Shown one piece after another: positions 57,820 to 64,000 of a stretch of DNA of 64,000 nucleotides. Every line of letters starts with the position of its first letter. Within the stretch, counting starts at the first letter, position 1. The notes under the pieces were generated by a model that worked only from the letters and a program-made list of their open reading frames with translations, did no database searches and was not told where the DNA came from. This DNA is from Jacaranda mimosifolia (taxonomy: Eukaryota; Streptophyta; Magnoliopsida; Lamiales; Bignoniaceae), in NCBI GenBank assembly GCA_018894105.1, contig CM032124.1, forward strand, positions 4,821,501-4,885,500, given 5' to 3'. The position numbers and the translations under genes were made by a program.

Positions 57820-58012
57820 AACTATATATACTGAATATTGACGGATAGCTAGATGGTAAAATCATACTCTTTCAAGGAGATGGTTGTAGGTTCGAGTTTT
57901 AAAAAGAGCAGTTGGGCCATGTTGGAATCTCAAATATAGGGACATTCAGGTTAACATGTCATCAAAAAGAAATTCTTTGTGACATTTTTAACATGCCATT
58001 AATAAGCTATAG
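57820..58012 (+). repeat. tRNA-like (box A plus box B) repeat module, copy 2
   Basis: TAGCTAGATGG at 57846..57856 resembles a pol III box A (TRGCNNAGYGG), and GGTTCGAGT at 57889..57897 a box B, spaced as in a tRNA gene. No full cloverleaf or CCA end is evident. Its flanks match the module at 54.44 to 54.56 kb. Best read as the head of a tRNA-derived SINE-like repeat. Confidence 0.5.
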
Positions 58013-58073
58013 GATGGCCACTTCGATCTTGTTCATGACAAAGTGGTCAAATGAATTAGAGAGTGACTATAAG

Positions 58074-58709
58074 TAGGGGTGTTCACAGTTCAGTTTGGAT
58101 TGATTTTGGGACAAAAAGCTAATCGATCCAAACTATATAATGTATATTGAATAAGTTTGGATCGGTTACATTTTTTTATAAATTCGATCTAATCCAATCC
58201 ATTTTAGCTCGGTTTGGATTGGATCGGTCAATTCAATTTTTTAATTTAAATTTTTAATTGAAATATTTGACAAACTACTATTGATAATTAAACTAATTTA
58301 ATCAATCGATTTGTAAATTTCATTTAGCTATCATATTGCACTAATCTTGCAGAATTAAGTTAAATTATGTAAGACTCGCAACTATAAAGTTATAAGTCCA
58401 CAATAATTATTCCTATGTATTTGATTTTTGAAAGTGAAAAAATTCTAGGTTTATTTTATTTTAATTTATGTGTGTATTTTACCATTAAGATATATATTTT
58501 TTATATTATTAGTACATAAATTTCGGCTCAGTTGGGATTTGTTCGCTTTTTGAGATTAAAATAAAAAATCGATCCAATCCGATCGATTTTTAGAAAACAA
58601 ATACAATTCAATCCAAAAAGGTTCGATTTTGATCGATTTTTAATTTTTTAGATTGATTCATCAATTTTTTTTTTTGTTTTTTGAATTGGATTGAATTTGA
58701 ACACCCCTA
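58074..58709. mobile_element. hAT-like miniature element, 636 bp
   Basis: Perfect 8-bp target duplications ACTATAAG at 58066..58073 and 58710..58717. Ends TAGGGGTGTTCACAGTTC and, from the right, TAGGGGTGTTCAAATTC. Rich in GATCGATTTTT and GGATTGGATCGG. No coding capacity. Confidence 0.88.
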
Positions 58710-58717
58710 ACTATAAG

Positions 58718-59480
58718 ATCAATTTCACATAAAACTCATTGTCCATATCCATATTAAAGTTCATGAATTTCTTATTGTGCTGATCATCTAAGATCATGCT
58801 CATGCATGCTAGTGACTTCAATCATTCTTACCCTAAAAAGCTCTTTTAGACAAGCAAACCTTCCGTGTCTTTCCTGAAGGAAGATAATATCACCTGTGGT
58901 AGTGACTCATAGGCATCAAAAAAGTTTTATATAGGAGTGCAAATATCAGAAAAAAATATATGGCTAACTATTTTACCAATATTAAGGGCAGGATTTCTTC
59001 ATATGCATAAATTTTGAAGTTGGATCTTTTAGCATTGAGCAAAGAAGTTTCCAACTGAGCCGTCAGAATGGCATGCTTTTGTCTTGATTCTCTTCACTTA
59101 TCAGTAACATATGCAGCAATTTAAACATTAAAACTCTCACAAGACGCGCATGGCATACGTGCTTAAATTTTCATTTCTAGGTTTATTGAATATACACATA
59201 TATACTTGGAACACTGAAATTAAATTATGACTTTGCATCATATATTCCGATGGGATTTAGTAAGTGGTGAGAAAATTTTGCCAATTATTTCAATATATAC
59301 AAGAATCCACTGAGTAATGAAAATTATTAATTATTGTTATTCTTGGAACAATAGTTTGTTCGGTCACCCCAAGAGAAACTCACAGGTCCAATAGAGAGAA
59401 GGCAATAGGAGAAATTAAAACAGTAGTAGTTATCATACATAAAATGCTAACATTTTGAAGCTCCTCTTCTTGAACGAAAT
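58718..59480. other. Intergenic DNA, no gene seen
   Basis: AT-rich; lies beyond the 3' end of the class B gene on the minus strand. Nothing further identified. Confidence 0.5.
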
Positions 59481-59602
59481 GAAGTACTGCAGCAGTTATT
59501 CAGGCAAGCAAGAGGGCAATGGGCCGACAGGCAAATTAAGGTTGCTGCACTGGGAAGAGCGGATATCAATTGATCTCACACCAGATCATATTTATTATGC
59601 GC

Positions 59603-59688
59603 CTACAAGGATCAATTTAGAATGACAAATCCTATGTCGACAAAAATGTTGAAGAGACAAAAATAAAGAACAAGACAAAAAATCTTAC
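59603..59688 (-). other. 3'-UTR intron of class B NLR (minus strand)
   Basis: 86 bp; donor CTCAATCAG|GTAAG 39 nt after the stop codon, acceptor TGATCCTTGTAG|GCGCATAA. The interior ACATAGGATTTGTCATTC and the following exon (CCTGTCGGCCC, GAATAACTGC) are conserved in the plus-strand paralogue. Confidence 0.7.
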
Positions 59689-59727
59689 CTGATTGAGGTA
59701 TCATTTTTGAGCTTGATCAATTGTTGA

Positions 59728-62700
59728 TCACTGACATCCAGGACCAAGTTTGAGCTTGAATCCACCCCATCTGGGTTGTTTTGGTCCCTGCGTGTTTTTC
59801 TTTTCCTCCTCAATTTTCCTGGCAGACTCAACCGCGGTTTTGGAAACACCAACTATGTCCAGTATTTGGAGGCTTTTTGCCAAGCCGAATGGAATTTGTT
59901 GGAGGTTTTGACAGTTCTTAAGCACAAGACACTTAAGATTAGTAAAGTGATTATCTGATGCCTCCCATCTACCCAAGTCTATGTCTGCAATGAGCAAGAA
60001 TTGAAGAGAACCAAAACCACCATCAACAACTTTCCAGTACTTCCCGGTGAATGCTTTATTTTTCAACTTGAGCACCTGGAGAGTACCAATCATTCCCAAC
60101 GTAGACATATGACTCCAATCCAAATGTGTAGCTGATAATGTCAGCCTCTTGATATTTGGTGGGAAAAAGTTGGATGCTGGAAGGCCACGCAGCCGGTCTT
60201 CAGCTGCTGATCCATAAAGTAAATCATTTACTAGCTTCAAGTTTTCAAGATGATCCAATTTTCGCAAGGACTTGGAATCAGAAAGATCGGCTAGGCGTCC
60301 ACGTATTCCCAATGTCTTTAGGTTTGGGGCCCTATCGAACGTCTTTTCTGTGCAACATTCAGGTGATAATCTGCTCAGTGTTTGAAGGTTTTCACAACTT
60401 TCACCTTCCCCTTTTACGGCGAGAAGCTTAATTGCTGCTTTTGTCTTTAGATGCCTCAGCTGAATCATCTTCCATATACTTGCTTTGATTTCAAGGATAC
60501 GTGATGTTGTGTCCACTACAAGAGTTTGTAGGTTCCATAGCTCAGTGACGGCATCAGGAAGATCTTTGAGATCATCAAAAGACAGAGTGATAAACCTCAA
60601 ATGAATCAGTTTGGTAACCTTTATGGGAAATTCACTGAATTTGATGGATTTGGAATCTAAAACCCTGAGCAAATTGAAGGTCTCCGGGATAGTTTTGATG
60701 TATAATGGATCCAAGAGGATGGTATCCTTGTAGAAACATAAGAATGAACGGACGCGTGGGCCGTTTTGTTTCCCAGAGAGGCATTTGGAGAGGAATTCGG
60801 GGAGATGGAAATGGATACAAAGACGGCGATACCTTGGTATGTCAGAAACCGAAGGCTCAAAAACTCCATCCTTGGACTTCTTTATCTCCTGGAACAAATT
60901 CTGCTCCGATATTCCAGCTTTGGAATTGCAGAATTCATGTATCACATCATGAACACGACATGTTTTAACTTCGCCCATGGGATTTGTCTTACCAACCATG
61001 ACTAAGTTCCTGTTGATAAGATCCTTCAAATTCTCCTCAGCAGCTTCCTCCAAGCTCTTTCCCTCCTTATGCTGTATAAATCCCTCAGCGACCCACAAGC
61101 GCGTCAACGTCCAGGCCGGGATCTCATAGTCTTCGGGGAACACCCCCAAATAGAGAAAGCAATCTCTCAAGTCGAGAGGCAATTTATTGTAACTCAATGC
61201 TACAACATCCGATATATTAATGCGATCCTCCTTGGCATCTTTTAGAAACGCATTCACATTTTTAGACACATTTTCCCAAGCATTTTGAATGGCAATTATT
61301 TCTTCTGTTGCAGACAATTGGTCCAAAAGAATTCCTCCGATAACCACTATTGCAAGCGGCAGTCCATCACATTGCGTGGCTATATCTTTCCCGATTACTT
61401 TCAAGTCTTCAGGGCAATCCTCAAGATTCTTGAATACTTCTAACCGGAGGAGTTTCCAACTTTCCTTTGGGTCTAGGAAACGCAGTGGGTGAGGCTTCCT
61501 AGCAACATTAGCCTGTGCACCGACTGTTCGCTCACGACTGGTTATCAGGACTTTACCCATATTATTGCTCTGTGGCAGAGCATATTGGATAGCAGTCCAG
61601 GCTTCAACCGTCCATATGTCATCCATGACTAACAAGAACCTTCTGTTGTCCAGCCACTCGCGGACTTTATCCGCCAGCTCCTGATCAGTCATTCTAGACA
61701 TGTCGTCGCTCGTGAATTCTTTCAAAATGTTTTGAAACACTTCCCTTTTGTTGAACTCTTGAGAAACTTTAACCCAAATGCGAGTGGGAAATTGGAATCG
61801 GATATCGTCACTTTCATAAATCTTCCAGGCCAGTGTTGTCTTCCCCAGGCCAGGCATACCAATGATGGAGATAATGTCGAGTTCCTTTGTTTCCTCCTTG
61901 AGATAGTTAATTATAATCTCTTCTTGATCTTTTAAACCTACTATATATTTTACTGGCTTTTCATCCTGCGTGTGGAAAATATGCAAATGATAAGAGATTA
62001 TAATCAATTGCACTGTTGATTAATAAAATAAAAAAGCTATGTTATAAGGGAACAAAATTAATACCAACAATAGAAATTAATGATCTATATATCTTCAAAC
62101 ATTTATTATATTTACAGTTATTCTTTAACTATATATTTTGTTTTCCTGCAGGTTCATTTGATTTGGAATACAGATGATATTCAGATTCAGCCAAGGGCGT
62201 ATATTTGTTAATCCAGATAGAAGAAATAATGAATACTTAAGATGTAAGAAGTATGGTTCAATTACAAGTACGTTTCACGCCGGATTTTGACGTATCCAAA
62301 TATTATCGGCCGACAAAAAGGGTGCATCATTAGATTATCACAGTACTTTATACAAATAAATATAAATAATACAAGGAAAGTGAATAGTATGTAGTAAAAC
62401 TTGCATAGCATCAAATTTAAGCAAGTTATATATTTATTGTCAATTGTAACTTTTTAATATAAATAGTTCATTTAGTACAATAGCACTCTTATTGTGTGTG
62501 TGTGTGTGTACATATACATCATACCTTCTTTATCAGAAAATTTTGAGTTTAGTTTGATCATTAGATATGGAATTTTTCACATGAATTTAATAAAAATAAA
62601 TAAATAAATAAATGATAAAATTTCACATCAGAGGTATTAAAAATGCATAAATAGTATTAAATTTATATTTTCGTCAGCATTACATTTTAATTTGAAGTAA

Positions 62701-63300
62701 TTGTAATTTTTTTATTATGCCAAATATAAGAAAATATGGATATAATTCCCCCTATATTTTATCACTAATTTTGTATGTTTTTCTAGTCTCGACCTATTTC
62801 GAACCATGGTACAAAAATATCAACTGACAATCTAATTTTGTTTTTTTTTTTAATACCTTTTTCACTCTCATCGAAGGTTGTGAAACGCTTGTGCCAGATC
62901 CATCAGCAATTTGCATATTAGCGAAATCCATCTTGGCCTTGTCGAACATGGGTTTCACCTTTTGTTCTCTAACTTCCTTGACTTGTTTTGCCAGACTTAC
63001 GCGCTTTGCGCCGCCTAAGATACGCGGCCTACGCTTGCCCTTTTCTGCTGCGTCCTGCGTCAAACAAGAGTCGATGGTGTCTTCAGCATCGTAAACAGCC
63101 TCCCTGATCTGCCTCTCCCATTCTCTCAATTGTTCCTCCTTCTTTGGCTTCTTGGCCGCCTCCCGAAGGAAGGCCCTCAACGAACTAAGATCATTCTTCA
63201 ACTGCTCCAGCTCATTTTTTGCCTCAGCTATCAGGCTTACATACGATTTTATTATCTGCGTCACATTTTCCAGCAGGAAGGTCACTGCAGGATCCGCCAT
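59728..63300 (-). CDS. CC-NB-ARC-LRR immune receptor, RPP13-like (class B), two coding exons
   Basis: NLR of 893 aa. Exon 1 is 62857..63300 (148 codons) from ATG 63300; the in-frame codon before it is TTG, so this is the first true start. Exon 2 is 59728..61965. Splicing is phase 0: AAAAAG|GTATTA and CACACGCAG|GATGAAAAG. The coiled coil starts MADPAVTFLLENVTQII with AEDTID as EDVID-type patch. NB-ARC: P-loop GMPGLGKTT at 184-192, kinase-2 FLLVMDDIW, GLPL CDGLPLAI, RNBS-D CFLYLGVFPEDYEI, VHD at 486-488. LRRs run to FKLKLGPGCQ. All switch motifs are intact. It is highly similar to the plus-strand gene at 35387..39384 in every part, including both UTRs. Specificity unknown. Confidence 0.94.
61966..62856 (-). 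other. Phase-0 intron of class B NLR (minus strand)
   Basis: 891 bp, AT-rich, same position as the intron of the plus-strand paralogue but 470 bp shorter. Contains a GT microsatellite near 62494..62509. Confidence 0.85.
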
Positions 63301-63540
63301 CAATCTGGGATAGACGATAGATCGGTTGTATATGGATGGATGGCTTGATATAGCTAGGTAGATTGATGGATAGATTTCTCTTAATTTGTTTCTGTATTGC
63401 AGAGAGAGTGAGGATGTGAAACTATATATTTAATTTGGACGACAGACGACTCCAAATTCTCAGTGGGTGGAGCCTATATGTAATCAAGATCACTTACAGG
63501 ACTAAATATATATATATGTATATATAATAGGAATAGTACT
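63301..63540 (-). promoter_or_regulatory. 5' leader and proximal promoter of class B NLR (minus strand)
   Basis: On the minus strand TAAATATATAG (63422..63432) is a candidate TATA box about 120 bp before ATG 63300. It is followed by a CT-rich leader with TCACTCTCTCTGCAATACAG and ATCTATCCATC, resembling the leader at 35.33 to 35.38 kb. A possible leader acceptor TTGCAATACAG was not paired with a donor. Confidence 0.4.
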
Positions 63541-64000
63541 AGATGAATAGTATATAGTTATAATACTGCATTATTGTGGTTTGATGTATCAACATGTCGA
63601 ATATATACAAATATGTGCATCTAGGTAGTGGTGAACAAAAATATCATTAACTAAAAAAAAACTAATTAACCGACCAAACTAAAATCAAATTTACCAAATC
63701 GTTTTGTCCAATTGATTTTCAATTTGGTTAATAGTTAACTTTTTATAAATTTTTGATTAACGGTACATGATGTTTGGTTAATTTTTATAAAAAAAAATTG
63801 ATCAAAAATCAATTTAATTGAATTTTAATAAATTCTCAACTTTTATGTGGGTTGCTCAGATTTTTGCTTATAAATTATATAACTATGAAAAGAAGCATAC
63901 GAACACTAAAAAATAACAAGGAGTAGCTTTAGATTTATGGAGTTCAGGATGCATTCTTACTGAAATATTTACTAAAAAACTACTTTATGCAGATGCATTA
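63541..64000. other. AT-rich flank, no gene seen
   Basis: Between 63.63 and 63.86 kb words like TTAACCGACCAAACTAAAAT and TTTGGTTAATAGTTAAC resemble the stretch at 3.52 to 3.72 kb and probably belong to a miniature element whose ends are not resolved. Confidence 0.45.

Noticed and set aside
57846..57897. A functional tRNA gene
   Set aside because: Box A and box B words are present, but no acceptor-stem pairing or full cloverleaf could be made; a repeat-borne tRNA-like promoter is more likely.
61966..62013. In-frame ATG upstream of exon 2 of the minus-strand class B NLR
   Set aside because: The 16 codons before GATGAAAAG are intronic: a CACACGCAG acceptor precedes exon 2, and the phase-0 join to the coiled-coil exon restores the family structure.
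63301..63303. Extra N-terminal methionine for the minus-strand class B NLR
   Set aside because: The codon is TTG, not ATG; the first real start is ATG 63300.

Overview
The window is AT-rich plant nuclear DNA from a dicot, most likely an asterid and perhaps in the Lamiales. This rests on two classes of R1/RPP13-type CC-NB-ARC-LRR immune receptor genes, spliceosomal introns, and plant-specific transposons (a Tat-lineage Ty3/gypsy element, long-TIR Mutator-like elements, hAT-type miniature elements). The species call is inference. I see no rRNA or canonical tRNA gene, no CRISPR array, and no prokaryotic or organellar genes.

Layout: four apparently intact NLR genes occur in the order A(+), B(+), A(-), B(-). 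Class A genes (5989..8628 + and 45319..47976 -) have one coding exon and an R1-like N-terminus (MAY...). Class B genes (35387..39384 + and 59728..63300 -) have one phase-0 intron between a MADA-like coiled-coil exon and the NB-ARC-LRR exon. At least three of the four carry a short intron just after the stop codon.

Between them lie: 1..5.2 kb, AT-rich repeats; 8.6..15.7 kb, degenerate repeats including an LTR-like stretch; 15.7..17.7 kb, an orphan copy of class A 5' flank; 17.7..34.4 kb, a transposon pile (a Mutator-like element with a perfect 9-bp TSD, a 702-bp solo LTR, an hAT-like element, and a full-length 10.7-kb Tat-lineage retrotransposon with 702-bp LTRs nested in an older MITE); 39.6..45.2 kb, repeats including a 553-bp hAT-like element and a second Mutator-like copy; 48..59.5 kb, a second orphan flank block and several miniature elements.

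The most informative result is comparative. The segment at 50.3..53.5 kb is a paralogue of 15.7..17.7 kb joined directly to a copy of the 5' flank of the class B gene at 34.4 kb. It therefore preserves the pre-insertion arrangement and implies that about 16.7 kb (17.72..34.42 kb) arrived after the duplication. The cluster looks like a birth-and-death NLR locus in which promoters were duplicated, coding regions lost, and the gaps filled by transposons. The NLRs should act at the plasma membrane or in the cytosol as intracellular pathogen sensors or executors. The retroelement is disabled by several stop codons and frameshifts in gag-pol and in its antisense gene.
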